Positions 48,701 to 59,143 of a stretch of DNA of 64,000 nucleotides are shown piece by piece. The position numbers and the translations under genes were made by a program. Numbering within the stretch: position 1 is the stretch's first letter; the number at the start of each line of letters is the position of its first letter. The notes beneath the pieces are model-generated. The model searched no databases. It had not been told where the DNA came from and was given only the letters and a program-made list of their open reading frames with translations. Source of the stretch: Citrobacter youngae (lineage in GTDB: Bacteria; Pseudomonadota; Gammaproteobacteria; Enterobacterales; Enterobacteriaceae). The stretch lies in contig NZ_RPOI01000010.1 of assembly GCF_003818115.1 (NCBI RefSeq), forward strand, positions 124,001-188,000. Direction: 5' to 3'.

Positions 48701-50107
48701 TTAGAAGATGGTGAACGGAGCAATAACGATGAATTTCACGTCACGCTCATCCTGGAAGATGTTACCGTAACCACCGCCCCAGCTCGGAATATCTGAATGG
48801 TTGTCGTACTGGGTGAAGTGCAGTTTAAACATAGTGCCCTTCGCACGGCCGTCCTGCAGGGTATAGACCGCATCCAGGCTGTAAGACGACTCTTCAATAG
48901 TACGATTTTTGTCGTAGTACGCATCCGGGTTGAGCTGCCAGGTAGCCGGTTTAGCATCCCACGCGTAAACGTATGATGCACCCACAGCCCAGCCAGGCAG
49001 GTTCCAGTTTTTCAGGTCATACATCGCGCCGAAGAACACGGCCTTTTCACCGTTGGCGTTGAAGTCAGAGCGGTTATCCCACCAAACGTCCAGACGACCG
49101 TTTGAAGACGCATAGGTCGGGGTCATACGCTGCAGGAAGTAGCCCTGCTGCCCGTCAGCTTTAACCCAGGTCCCTTCCAGTCGCAGATCAACGACTTCTG
49201 CCACTTTGTAGCCGAAGGTCAGTGCCTGCAGCCAGGCCGTGCCATCATAAATGTCGTTAACTGTGCGGTCATCAACCTTATCGCGGGCACCGTAGAACTG
49301 GTAGCTGGTGGTAAACGGGTTACCGCCTAAATCAAATTTGTAGCTGGCTTTGGCGAAATACTGATCGACGTAGCCTTCAGACTGACCGAATGCTGCTTCC
49401 AACAGCAGGTTATTTTTGAAGTCATACTTTGCGCCGATTGAATGGAGGTAATCAACTTTGGTCTTTTTATCGGCCTGATAGAATTTATCGACTTCGGTAT
49501 GCCACGGTGCTTTATATTCGTTGGCCCACATATAGGAAAAGCTCAGCGCACCCGCATCACCATAATCGAAGTTGGCACCGGCTTCAGCACCCTGATAGGT
49601 ACCAGGCATAAAGCTCCAGTGTGGTGCCAGCAGAGTTTGCCCGGTTGGCTGAATATAACCAGCGCGCGCCCAGGTTGGGCCAAATTTGAATTTGGCTGCC
49701 GCTTTATACAGGCTAATCCCGCTCTTATCTCCGGAGTAATCTTCGTCATAGCCTTTATTTTTTGAAGAGAATGCGATTTCGTTTGGATGGCCGCTTTCGC
49801 TACTTTCGTTCATTTCAATAGCAGTGAATGCTGCGATATCAATACCAAACATATCGGCCGCATAACCGGACTGGAAGTCGAGGTTAGCGTTCCAGGTGGA
49901 GTGAGAAAGGTTGGTTTTGTATTTGTCGTGGTCGGTCACATCTTTACGGTCACGTTCACGCTGCCAGTAATAGATGCCGCCAGTTAAGGTAGAGTCATCA
50001 ATAAAACCTTCGGCGTGAACCTGTGGAGCGACAACAAAACCCGACATTGCTGTGATACCGGCGATAGCCAGCGCCAGCGTACTACGTTTGCCACTAAACG
50101 TACGCAT
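48701..50107 (-). CDS. chiP: ChiP (YbfM) chitoporin, OprD-family outer-membrane channel
   Basis: A 468-residue outer-membrane porin specific for chitooligosaccharides. A Sec signal peptide of about 32 residues ends [10 protein letters not shown]. The mature part shows alternating beta-strand patterns, conserved [17 protein letters not shown] at the N terminus, and a C-terminal strand ending in phenylalanine (IAPFTIF). It is the first gene of chiPQ. Its ribosome site is the target of the ChiX RNA, and NagC operators lie upstream. It supplies GlcNAc oligomers to the nag pathway encoded just beyond. Confidence 0.96.
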   Translation of the reverse strand: MRTFSGKRSTLALAIAGITAMSGFVVAPQVHAEGFIDDSTLTGGIYYWQRERDRKDVTDHDKYKTNLSHSTWNANLDFQSGYAADMFGIDIAAFTAIEMNESSESGHPNEIAFSSKNKGYDEDYSGDKSGISLYKAAAKFKFGPTWARAGYIQPTGQTLLAPHWSFMPGTYQGAEAGANFDYGDAGALSFSYMWANEYKAPWHTEVDKFYQADKKTKVDYLHSIGAKYDFKNNLLLEAAFGQSEGYVDQYFAKASYKFDLGGNPFTTSYQFYGARDKVDDRTVNDIYDGTAWLQALTFGYKVAEVVDLRLEGTWVKADGQQGYFLQRMTPTYASSNGRLDVWWDNRSDFNANGEKAVFFGAMYDLKNWNLPGWAVGASYVYAWDAKPATWQLNPDAYYDKNRTIEESSYSLDAVYTLQDGRAKGTMFKLHFTQYDNHSDIPSWGGGYGNIFQDERDVKFIVIAPFTIF

Positions 50108-50114
50108 ATGTTAA

Positions 50115-50125
50115 TCCTCTTTGAC
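50115..50125 (-). promoter_or_regulatory. ChiX sRNA target over the chiP ribosome site
   Basis: In the chiP mRNA, GTCAAAGAGGA lies just before the ATG and includes the AGAGGA Shine-Dalgarno. It is an exact 11-base complement of the UCCUCUUUGAC segment of the known E. coli ChiX RNA, which silences chiP unless chitosugars are present. The chiX gene is outside the window. Confidence 0.8.
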
Positions 50126-50215
50126 ATAAAAATGCTGCCGATAAAAGCGGACAGCGAAAAAGCAAAAATTAAAAAAGTAGCGCTGAGAAAACCTCATTGA
50201 CTACAATGAATAGAC

Positions 50216-50237
50216 TATTTTTCGCGACGCGAATTAT
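50216..50237. promoter_or_regulatory. Candidate NagC operator near the chiP promoter
   Basis: TATTTTTCGCGACGCGAATTAT contains the exact palindrome TTCGCG-A-CGCGAA flanked by A/T tracts, the outline of NagC boxes. It lies about 110-130 bp upstream of chiP. NagC control of chiPQ is established in E. coli. The rest of the 438-bp glnS-chiP gap is AT-rich without another gene. Confidence 0.6.
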
Positions 50238-50451
50238 CAATCTCTTTTTGTAACCAGTATGTAAGAACATGAGCAACCGCACATATTTCATTGCTTTCTG
50301 TTACATTTTCATTGGGAGTTAAAAAAGCGTTGAAAAATTGAAAAAAGGCTTGTTTTCCATAAAGATGAAATCGGTTTCAGTCCAGAGTGGCTGATAAAAC
50401 AAGGTTTTTGTTAGAAAAATATAAACGGCAAAAACCATTCCTGAATAACAA

Positions 50452-50470
50452 TTATTTCGCTGCGCAAATA
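50452..50470. promoter_or_regulatory. Second candidate NagC operator close to the end of glnS
   Basis: TTATTTCGCTGCGCAAATA is an imperfect palindrome with the TTCG...CGCAAA pattern of a NagC site. Its centre lies about 235 bp from that of the box at 50216, a spacing that would permit a DNA loop. Confidence 0.45.
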
Positions 50471-50493
50471 GAGTCTGCTAACCATTTTCAGGC

Positions 50494-50521
50494 GAAAAAA
50501 ACGCCGCAGAGTGCGGCGTTT
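50494..50521 (-). terminator. glnS terminator
   Basis: On the minus strand the stem AACGCCGCA/TGCGGCGTT with a 3-nt loop is followed by seven T residues. It lies 25 bp after the glnS stop. Confidence 0.93.
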
Positions 50522-50545
50522 GAAAAGATGATGCGTAACGACGGT

Positions 50546-52213
50546 TTATTCGCCTACTTTAGCCCATGTATCGCGCAGACCCACGGTGCGGTTAAACACC
50601 AATTTGTCAGCTGTTGCGTAGCGGCTGTCGAGGCAGAAATACCCTTCACGCTCGAACTGGAACGCTTTACCAGCAACAGCGGCCTGTAGCGAAGGCTCAC
50701 CGTAACCCTGCTTAATAACCAGCGATTCCGGGTTAATAACGGACAGGAAGTCTTCCGCTGCCCCCGGGTTTGGCACGCTAAACAGACGGTCGTACAGACG
50801 GATTTCAATCGGTAGCGCATGGGACGCGCTCACCCAGTGAATAACGCCTTTAACTTTACGACCATCGGCCGGATCTTTGCTCAGGGTGTCAGCATCGTAG
50901 GTGCAGAAAATGGTGGTGATCTTCCCTTCTGCATCTTTCTCGACACGCTCAGCTTTGATCACGTAAGCATTACGCAGACGGACTTCTTTACCCATCACCA
51001 GACGCTTGTACTGCTTGTTCGCTTCTTCGCGGAAATCGGCCCTGTCGATCCAGATTTCACCGCTGAACGGCACTTCACGGCTGCCCATTTCCGGCTTGCC
51101 CGGATGGTTAGGCATGGTGACCAGTTCGCTTTCGCCCTGCGGGTAGTTTTCGATAACCAGTTTCACCGGATCGATAACCGCCATCGCGCGCGGGGCGTTT
51201 TCGTTCAGATCTTCGCGGATACAGGATTCCAGAGAAGCGATCTCAATGGTGTTGTCCTGCTTGGTCACGCCAATGCGTTTGCAGAACTCACGGATCGCGG
51301 CAGCGGTGTAACCGCGACGACGCAGGCCAGAGATCGTCGGCATACGGGGATCATCCCAGCCTTCAACGTGCTTGTCGGTCACAAGCAGGTTCAGCTTGCG
51401 CTTGGACATCACGGTATATTCCAGATTCAGGCGCGAGAATTCGTACTGACGCGGATGAACCGGAATAGTGATGTTGTCCAGCACCCAGTCGTACAGACGA
51501 CGGTTATCCTGGAACTCCAGCGTACACAGTGAATGCGTGATGCCTTCCAGCGCATCGCTGATGCAGTGGGTAAAGTCGTACATCGGGTAGATGCACCACT
51601 TATTGCCGGTCTGGTGGTGTTCAGCGAACTTAATACGGTACAGCACCGGATCGCGCATCACGATAAACGGCGAAGCCATATCGATTTTCGCACGCAGGCA
51701 GGCTTTACCTTCTTCAAAACCACCGTTACGCATTTTTTCAAACAGCGCGAGGTTTTCTTCAACGCTGCGATCGCGGAACGGGCTGTTTTTACCCGGCTGA
51801 GTCAACGTGCCACGGTATTCGCGAATTTCTTCCGCTGACAGTTCGTCAACGTACGCCAGGCCTTTATTAATAAGCTCTACCGCATAGGCGTGAAGCTGAT
51901 CGAAGTAATCCGAAGAGTAGCGAATGTCGCCAGTCCAGTGGAAACCTAACCATTCAACGTCGTTTTTAATCGATTCAACGTACTCGATATCTTCTTTAAC
52001 CGGGTTCGTATCATCAAAACGCAGGTTGCACTGGCCCTGGTAATCTTGCGCAATGCCAAAGTTCAGACAAATGGATTTCGCGTGGCCAATGTGCAGATAG
52101 CCATTTGGCTCCGGCGGAAAACGTGTATGGATAGTGGTGTGCTTACCACTGGCCAGATCTTCATCGATGATCTGACGAATAAAGTTACTCGGGCGGGCTT
52201 CAGCCTCACTCAT
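50546..52213 (-). CDS. glnS: Glutaminyl-tRNA synthetase
   Basis: A 555-residue class I synthetase that charges tRNA-Gln. The HIGH motif is in [15 protein letters not shown], and the KMSKS-like motif is in TVMSKRKLN. The anticodon-binding beta-barrel occupies the C-terminal half. ATG 52213 ([12 protein letters not shown]) is the family start; an extra 41 codons upstream run into AT-rich leader. It charges the four tRNA-Gln genes at 61225-61738. It lies between nagE and chiP, in the same direction. Confidence 0.98.
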   Translation of the reverse strand: MSEAEARPSNFIRQIIDEDLASGKHTTIHTRFPPEPNGYLHIGHAKSICLNFGIAQDYQGQCNLRFDDTNPVKEDIEYVESIKNDVEWLGFHWTGDIRYSSDYFDQLHAYAVELINKGLAYVDELSAEEIREYRGTLTQPGKNSPFRDRSVEENLALFEKMRNGGFEEGKACLRAKIDMASPFIVMRDPVLYRIKFAEHHQTGNKWCIYPMYDFTHCISDALEGITHSLCTLEFQDNRRLYDWVLDNITIPVHPRQYEFSRLNLEYTVMSKRKLNLLVTDKHVEGWDDPRMPTISGLRRRGYTAAAIREFCKRIGVTKQDNTIEIASLESCIREDLNENAPRAMAVIDPVKLVIENYPQGESELVTMPNHPGKPEMGSREVPFSGEIWIDRADFREEANKQYKRLVMGKEVRLRNAYVIKAERVEKDAEGKITTIFCTYDADTLSKDPADGRKVKGVIHWVSASHALPIEIRLYDRLFSVPNPGAAEDFLSVINPESLVIKQGYGEPSLQAAVAGKAFQFEREGYFCLDSRYATADKLVFNRTVGLRDTWAKVGE

Positions 52214-52333
52214 CGTGGATTCCTCAAAGCGTAAACAACGTATAACGGAACATGATCTTATAAGCGACGTCAGGAGACAACTATTAGTTGCACAAAAAAG
52301 GTGTTTCAACAGGATATATGAGAGTATTTGCTG

Positions 52334-52370
52334 CAAAAAAAAGCGGCGGAGGAATCTCCCCCGCCGCTTA
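52334..52370 (-). terminator. nagE terminator
   Basis: On the minus strand AAGCGGCGGGGGA...TCCTCCGCCGCTT, ending in a run of eight T, forms a strong rho-independent terminator between nagE and glnS. Confidence 0.9.
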
Positions 52371-52400
52371 AGGCACTTAACTCACTTTACTCAGGAGCAG

Positions 52401-54350
52401 TTATTTACCTTTAATCTCATACAGCGGTGTCTGACCGGCAACCACATGACCTTCGGCTTTAATGACCAGCGCACCGAAATCATCGCTGTTGCTGCACACA
52501 ACCGGGCTAATCATGGAACGTGCGTTGGCGTTCAGGTATTCCAGATCCATTTCCAGAATCGGTTGACCTGCTGCAACAACCGCACCTTCTTCAACCAGAC
52601 GTTTAAAGCCTTTACCTTCCAGCGTCACGGTATCGATACCCATATGGACCACGATTTCCGCGCCTTTTTCCGTTTCCAGACAGAACGCATGGTTGGTGTT
52701 GAAGATTTTCACAATAGTACCCGCTGCCGGAGAAACCACGATTTTATCCGTTGGTTTTACCGCCACGCCGTCACCCACTGCTTTGCTGGCGAAGGCTTCA
52801 TCAGGCACCTGCTCCAGTGCAACCACATCACCGGTAATCGGAGAAACCAGCGCTTCAATGGTGACCGCATTCGCGACAGCCTGCGGTTTTGCAATCGGGG
52901 CAGCCGCTGTCGGGGCATTGTCAGTAGACGCTGCCGCAACCGGGCCGCGTGCCACAACTTTCTTCATTTCGTCGCCGATAGATTCAGCTTTCGCACCCAC
53001 GATAACCTGAATAGTTTGTTTGTTCAGCTTAACCACACCCGATGCGCCTAAGCGTTTGCACATCGCATCATTGACGCGGGCAGAATCGCCAACGGTCAGA
53101 CGCAGACGGGTGATACAGGCATCAATCGCTTTCAGGTTATCCGTACCGCCAACCGCAGCAATGTAGTTGGTTGCCAGTTGAGCTAAACCTTCTTCGGTAT
53201 TGCTGTTTGCTTCGTCAGTAACAATCTCGTCTTCTTTATCTTCGCGGCCCGGCGTTTTCAGGTTAAACAAACGAATAACCGCGCTGAACAGGACGAAGTA
53301 GATAACGAAGAACACCAGACCCATGGCGACCAGCATCCAGACGTTCTTACTTGCAGCCGGCAGGTTGTACATCAACACGTAGTCGATAGCACCTGCGGAG
53401 AAAGAGAAGCCCGCATGGATCCCCAACAGCGTCGCAACGAACAGGCTGATACCCGTCAGAACGGCGTGCAGGAGGTACAGCAACGGAGCCAGGAACATAA
53501 ACAGGAATTCCAGCGGCTCGGTAACACCGGTCAGGAATGCGGTGATAGCAACGGACAGCAGCATACCGCCGACCATCGGACGACGCGCTTTCGGCGCGGC
53601 GAAGTACATCGCCAGAGCCGCACCCGGCAGACCAAACATCATGATCGGGAAGAAGCCAGACATGAACATACCCGCAGTGCCGTCACCCGCGTAGAAGCGG
53701 TTGATATCACCGTGGAATACGGTACCTGCAGCGTTAGTGAATTCGCCAATCTGGAACCAGGCGATGGTGTTCAGCACCTGATGCAGACCGGTTGGGATCA
53801 GCAGACGGTTGATGAAGCCAAAAATACCAGAACCCAGCGCGCCAGCGCCCACGATCCACTCACCACCCGCATGGATGGCATTCTGCACCGGCGGCCACAC
53901 GTAGCCGAAGATAGCAGCCAGTATCAAACAGAAGAAGCCAGTAGCGATGGGTACAAAACGTTTGCCGCCGAAGAAGCTCAGGAAATCAGGCAGTTTGATG
54001 CCAGACCAACGGTTATACACAGCACCGCCGACCAGACCGGTGATGATACCCGCCAGCACGCCCATGTTGATCGCCGGGTTAATGGTAACCATTGCTTTGG
54101 TCAATATGAAATAACCAACCGCACCTGCCAGCGCTGCCGCACCCGCGCTGTCTTTAGACCAGCTGGAAGCCACACCGATAGCAAAAATTAACGCGAGGTT
54201 ATCAAAGATAGCCCCACCCGCTTGCGCGATGAAGGGTACGTTCAGTAAATCTGGTTGGCCGAATCGCAGCAACAGTGCCGCGACTGGCAGCACCGCGATG
54301 GGGAGCTGTAACGCCCTACCCAGCCGCTGGAAAAAACCTAAAATATTCAT
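52401..54350 (-). CDS. nagE: N-acetylglucosamine PTS permease, EIICBA
   Basis: A 649-residue phosphotransferase permease that imports and phosphorylates GlcNAc to GlcNAc-6-phosphate. Domain order is EIIC (about ten membrane helices, residues 1-370), EIIB (about 390-470, phosphocysteine in AIDACITRLRLTVGD) and EIIA (about 500-649, phosphohistidine in EIVVHMGIDTVTLEG). It is divergent from nagB, sharing a NagC/CRP-controlled region. Confidence 0.98.
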   Translation of the reverse strand: MNILGFFQRLGRALQLPIAVLPVAALLLRFGQPDLLNVPFIAQAGGAIFDNLALIFAIGVASSWSKDSAGAAALAGAVGYFILTKAMVTINPAINMGVLAGIITGLVGGAVYNRWSGIKLPDFLSFFGGKRFVPIATGFFCLILAAIFGYVWPPVQNAIHAGGEWIVGAGALGSGIFGFINRLLIPTGLHQVLNTIAWFQIGEFTNAAGTVFHGDINRFYAGDGTAGMFMSGFFPIMMFGLPGAALAMYFAAPKARRPMVGGMLLSVAITAFLTGVTEPLEFLFMFLAPLLYLLHAVLTGISLFVATLLGIHAGFSFSAGAIDYVLMYNLPAASKNVWMLVAMGLVFFVIYFVLFSAVIRLFNLKTPGREDKEDEIVTDEANSNTEEGLAQLATNYIAAVGGTDNLKAIDACITRLRLTVGDSARVNDAMCKRLGASGVVKLNKQTIQVIVGAKAESIGDEMKKVVARGPVAAASTDNAPTAAAPIAKPQAVANAVTIEALVSPITGDVVALEQVPDEAFASKAVGDGVAVKPTDKIVVSPAAGTIVKIFNTNHAFCLETEKGAEIVVHMGIDTVTLEGKGFKRLVEEGAVVAAGQPILEMDLEYLNANARSMISPVVCSNSDDFGALVIKAEGHVVAGQTPLYEIKGK

Positions 54351-54486
54351 TTTATTCCCCCTACGAGACCCCGATTAGGCTCCTTTGAAGCCATATTTTT
54401 ATTGTGCGACCATTCCTAACTGCAACAGCAAGAGATTTTGGGACAACAACATTAACCATTCATCTACATTCAGAGTGTGTGAAAAA

Positions 54487-54507
54487 TTAATTCGTATCGC
54501 AAATTAA
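54487..54507. promoter_or_regulatory. NagC operator, nagE-proximal
   Basis: A palindromic A/T-armed site (TTAATTCG-N3-CGCAAATTAA, 21 bp) lies about 140 bp upstream of nagE. With the second box at 54581 it reproduces the E. coli arrangement in which two NagC dimers loop the DNA. Centre spacing is about 95 bp. Confidence 0.75.
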
Positions 54508-54519
54508 AAGCGTGTTTTT

Positions 54520-54535
54520 TGTGATTCCAATCACC
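54520..54535. promoter_or_regulatory. CRP site between nagE and nagB
   Basis: TGTGATTCCAATCACC matches the CRP consensus TGTGA-N6-TCACA at nine of ten core bases. It lies between the two NagC boxes, as expected for cAMP-CRP activation of nagE and nagB. The remainder of this 350-bp gap is AT-rich promoter sequence. Confidence 0.8.
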
Positions 54536-54580
54536 AAATATCGTTATTAACCCTCCCTCACACTGGCTAACTACGAAAAC

Positions 54581-54603
54581 TTATTTTATCATTCAAAAAA
54601 TCG
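54581..54603. promoter_or_regulatory. NagC operator, nagB-proximal
   Basis: TTATTTTATCATTCAAAAAA followed by TCG closely resembles the E. coli nagB operator. It lies about 100 bp upstream of nagB. Confidence 0.7.
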
Positions 54604-54700
54604 AAACGGATTGATCCTTACCGATGCAAAACCAGGTTACGCTTAATACTGCACAGAGACTCAATCCGCCAACTGCTTACATTTACTTTTGAGGTGAAGA

Positions 54701-55501
54701 ATGAGACTGATCCCCCTGAATACCGCTGAACAAGTCGGCAAATGGGCTGCTCGCCATATCGTTAACCGCATTAACGCGTTCAAACCAACGGCAGATCGTC
54801 CGTTCGTTCTGGGCCTGCCGACTGGCGGCACTCCGCTGACTGCCTATAAAGCATTAGTCGAAATGCACAAAGCGGGCCAGGTGAGCTTCAAACATGTTGT
54901 CACTTTCAACATGGACGAATACGTTGGCCTGCCGAAGGAACATCCGGAAAGTTATCACAGCTTTATGCACCGTAACTTCTTTGATCATGTTGATATTCCA
55001 GCAGAAAACATCAACCTCCTCAATGGTAACGCGCCGGATATTGATGCAGAATGCCGTCAGTATGAAGAGAAAATCCGTTCTTACGGTAAAATCCATCTGT
55101 TTATGGGCGGCGTAGGTAACGATGGACACATTGCGTTCAACGAACCCGCTTCTTCTTTAGCTTCCCGTACCCGTATCAAAACGTTGACCCACGACACCCG
55201 CGTAGCTAACTCACGCTTCTTTGACGGCGACGTAAGCCAGGTGCCTAAATATGCACTGACCGTAGGCGTGGGCACCCTGTTGGATGCTGAAGAAGTAATG
55301 ATCCTGGTGCTGGGTCACCAGAAAGCGCAGGCGCTGCAGGCGGCTGTTGAAGGCAACGTTAACCATATGTGGACCATCAGCTGTCTGCAGCTTCATCCGA
55401 AAGCAGTTGTGGTCTGCGATGAACCTTCCACTATGGAACTGAAAGTGAAGACGCTGAAATACTTTAACGAGTTAGAAGCGGAAAATATTAAAGGTCTGTA
55501 A
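54701..55501 (+). CDS. nagB: Glucosamine-6-phosphate deaminase
   Basis: A 266-residue hexameric enzyme that converts glucosamine-6-phosphate to fructose-6-phosphate and ammonia. FNMDEYVGL holds catalytic D72, and [17 protein letters not shown] holds D141, H143 and E148. [15 protein letters not shown] forms the phosphate loop. GlcNAc-6-phosphate is the allosteric activator. It is the first gene of nagBACD, with GAGGTGA before the ATG. Confidence 0.98.
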   Translation: MRLIPLNTAEQVGKWAARHIVNRINAFKPTADRPFVLGLPTGGTPLTAYKALVEMHKAGQVSFKHVVTFNMDEYVGLPKEHPESYHSFMHRNFFDHVDIPAENINLLNGNAPDIDAECRQYEEKIRSYGKIHLFMGGVGNDGHIAFNEPASSLASRTRIKTLTHDTRVANSRFFDGDVSQVPKYALTVGVGTLLDAEEVMILVLGHQKAQALQAAVEGNVNHMWTISCLQLHPKAVVVCDEPSTMELKVKTLKYFNELEAENIKGL

Positions 55502-55504
55502 TGA

Positions 55505-56710
<1,206 letters not shown>

Positions 56711-56718
56711 GAGAAAGA

Positions 56719-57939
56719 ATGACACCAGGCGGACAAGCTCAAATAGGTAATGTTGATCTCGTAAAACAGCTTAACAGCGCGGCGGTTTATCGCCTGATTG
56801 ACCAGCATGGGCCAATCTCGCGAATTCAGATTGCCGAGCAAAGCCAGCTTGCCCCCGCCAGCGTAACCAAAATTACGCGTCAACTGATCGAACGCGGGCT
56901 GATCAAAGAAGTCGATCAGCAGGCCTCCACCGGGGGCCGCCGCGCTATCTCTATCGTCACCGAAACCCGCAATTTCCACGCAATTGGCGTGCGTCTTGGC
57001 CGTCACGATACGACGCTCACGCTCTATGATATGAGCAGCAAAGTGGTTGCCGAAGAGCATTATCCGCTACCCGAGCGCACCCAGGAAACGCTGGAGCACG
57101 CGCTGCTCAACACCATTGCCACCTTTATTGACAGTTGCCAGCGGAAAATCCGCGAGTTGATCGCAATTTCTGTCATCCTGCCAGGCCTCGTTGACCCCGA
57201 AAGTGGCGTCATTCGTTATATGCCCCATATTCAGGTTGAAAACTGGGGGCTGGTCGAAGCACTTGAAAAACGCTTCAAAGTCACCTGCTTTGTTGGTCAC
57301 GATATTCGCAGCCTGGCGCTGGCTGAGCACTATTTCGGCGCAAGCCAGGATTGCGAAGACTCCATTTTGGTGCGTGTTCACCGCGGAACCGGCGCAGGGA
57401 TTATCTCCAATGGCCGCATTTTTATCGGTCGCAATGGCAACGTGGGTGAGATTGGTCATATTCAGGTAGAACCGCTGGGTGAGCGCTGTCACTGCGGTAA
57501 TTTCGGCTGTCTGGAAACCATTGCGGCCAATGCTTCTATCGAACACCGCGTACAAAACTTGCTAAAACAAGGCTATCCAAGCCGGCTCACGCTGGATGAT
57601 TGCAGTATCAAAGCTATCTGTAAGGCAGCCAACAAAGGTGACAATCTGGCAGCAGAAGTTATCGAGCACGTTGGTCGACACCTGGGTAAAACCATCGCGA
57701 TTGCAATTAACCTGTTTAACCCGCAAAAAGTCGTCATTGCCGGTGAGATTACCGAAGCAGATAAAGTCCTGCTTCCGGCAATAGAAAGCTGCATTAATAA
57801 TCAGGCACTGAAGGCGTTTCGCCACAATTTGCCGGTGGTACGTTCCACGCTGGATCACCGTTCAGCGATTGGTGCATTTGCGCTGGTGAAACGCGCAATG
57901 CTCAACGGGACATTGCTGCAGCGTTTGCTGGAAAGCTAA
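56719..57939 (+). CDS. nagC: NagC, ROK-family repressor of amino-sugar genes
   Basis: A 406-residue ROK protein. The N-terminal winged HTH (VYRLIDQHGPISRIQIAEQSQLAPASVTKITRQLIERGLI) is followed by the ROK sugar-binding domain with the zinc motif CHCGNFGCLETIAANAS. It binds GlcNAc-6-phosphate and represses nagE, nagBACD and chiPQ, so the operators in this window are its own targets. An ERIC element follows directly after its stop. Confidence 0.97.
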   Translation: MTPGGQAQIGNVDLVKQLNSAAVYRLIDQHGPISRIQIAEQSQLAPASVTKITRQLIERGLIKEVDQQASTGGRRAISIVTETRNFHAIGVRLGRHDTTLTLYDMSSKVVAEEHYPLPERTQETLEHALLNTIATFIDSCQRKIRELIAISVILPGLVDPESGVIRYMPHIQVENWGLVEALEKRFKVTCFVGHDIRSLALAEHYFGASQDCEDSILVRVHRGTGAGIISNGRIFIGRNGNVGEIGHIQVEPLGERCHCGNFGCLETIAANASIEHRVQNLLKQGYPSRLTLDDCSIKAICKAANKGDNLAAEVIEHVGRHLGKTIAIAINLFNPQKVVIAGEITEADKVLLPAIESCINNQALKAFRHNLPVVRSTLDHRSAIGAFALVKRAMLNGTLLQRLLES

Positions 57940-58046
57940 TACACGTCATCCTTCAAGCTACATCTGCGAACCCCGGTCACTTATTTCAGTAAGCTCCAGG
58001 AGTTCGCAGACTTGCCGCCTTGATGCAACTCGAATGATGTAGTGTA
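57940..58046. repeat. Short ERIC-like element between nagC and nagD
   Basis: Read on the minus strand, a 107-bp palindromic element carries GGCGGCAAG, CTGGAGCTTAC, and AATAAGTGACCGGGGT, the same core as the ERIC at 13139. The ends are inverted repeats (TACACGTCATCCTTCAAG versus TACACTACATCATTCGAG) bordered by TA. It lacks the CAGCCAACGC part, so it is an internally shortened form. It starts one base after the nagC stop. Confidence 0.8.
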
Positions 58047-58090
58047 TTTTGTGTATAGTAATGCCTTCTTTTTTTAATGTCGGATTGTCC

Positions 58091-58843
58091 ATGACCATTA
58101 AGAATGTAATTTGTGATATCGACGGCGTGCTGATGCACGACAATGTTGCCGTACCAGGTGCGGCAGACTTTCTGACCGGCATTCTGGAGAAAGGTTTACC
58201 GTTAGTCCTGCTGACGAACTACCCTTCGCAGACCGGGCAAGATCTGGCAAACCGCTTCGCCACCGCGGGTGTGAATGTCCCCGATAGCGTCTTTTATACT
58301 TCCGCTATGGCTACCGCTGATTTTCTTCGTCGTCAGGAAGGGAAAAAAGCCTACGTGGTGGGTGAAGGTGCGTTAATCCATGAGCTGTATAAAGCTGGCT
58401 TTACTATTACCGACGTTAACCCTGATTTTGTCATTGTCGGAGAGACCCGTTCGTACAACTGGGACATGATGCATAAAGCGGCATACTTTGTAGCTAACGG
58501 CGCACGTTTTATCGCCACTAACCCCGATACCCATGGTCGCGGATTTTACCCGGCCTGTGGTGCGCTGTGCGCCGGTATTGAGAAGATCTCCGGTCGTAAA
58601 CCGTTTTATGTCGGCAAACCCAGCCCGTGGATTATTCGCGCGGCACTCAACAAAATGCAGGCGCACTCAGAAGAAACGGTCATTGTTGGCGACAATCTGC
58701 GCACCGATATTCTGGCAGGTTTCCAGGCGGGTCTGGAAACTATCCTGGTACTGTCTGGCGTATCCAAACTTGACGATATTGACAACATGCCATTCAGACC
58801 AAGCTGGATCTATCCCTCCGTTGCCGAGATTGACGTCATTTAA
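58091..58843 (+). CDS. nagD: UMP phosphatase NagD (HAD superfamily, IIA)
   Basis: A 250-residue HAD phosphatase, also named umpH, which dephosphorylates UMP and other nucleoside monophosphates. Catalytic CDIDGVLMHDN lies at the N terminus, TNYPSQTG is motif II, the Lys in GKPSPWIIRAAL is motif III, and VGDNLRTDILAG is motif IV. ATG 58091 is the family start. The ERIC element separates it from nagC. Confidence 0.97.
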   Translation: MTIKNVICDIDGVLMHDNVAVPGAADFLTGILEKGLPLVLLTNYPSQTGQDLANRFATAGVNVPDSVFYTSAMATADFLRRQEGKKAYVVGEGALIHELYKAGFTITDVNPDFVIVGETRSYNWDMMHKAAYFVANGARFIATNPDTHGRGFYPACGALCAGIEKISGRKPFYVGKPSPWIIRAALNKMQAHSEETVIVGDNLRTDILAGFQAGLETILVLSGVSKLDDIDNMPFRPSWIYPSVAEIDVI

Positions 58844-58845
58844 TC

Positions 58846-58936
58846 CGTAGGCCGGATAAGAGCCCCCGCGTCGCCATCCGGCAATTCTACAGCGTTATTG
58901 CCGGATGGCGACCTAAACGCCTTATCCAGCCTACAG
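58846..58936. repeat. BIME after nagD
   Basis: Two REP units face each other: 58848-58881 (GTAGGCCGGATAAG...CATCCGGC) and 58899-58936 (GCCGGATGGCGACC...CTTATCCAGCCTAC). The remaining sequence to asnB (58937-59143) is AT-rich promoter and leader with no gene seen. Confidence 0.85.
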
Positions 58937-59143
58937 AATCTCATCCATTCAATAAAATCACCATTTCATTGCTGATTCATCAATAACAATGTTCATTGCA
59001 TAATCTTTTTTCACCAATCCACAATGACCATTGCATTTTTTATTTTCTGACCCGCAATTCGCTTGCGCCCTCTCCCGCTTTGCGGCATTTTCTTTATCAA
59101 GCAAACATAAAAAGCATCACGCAACAGGTTAACGGAGAAGGTT

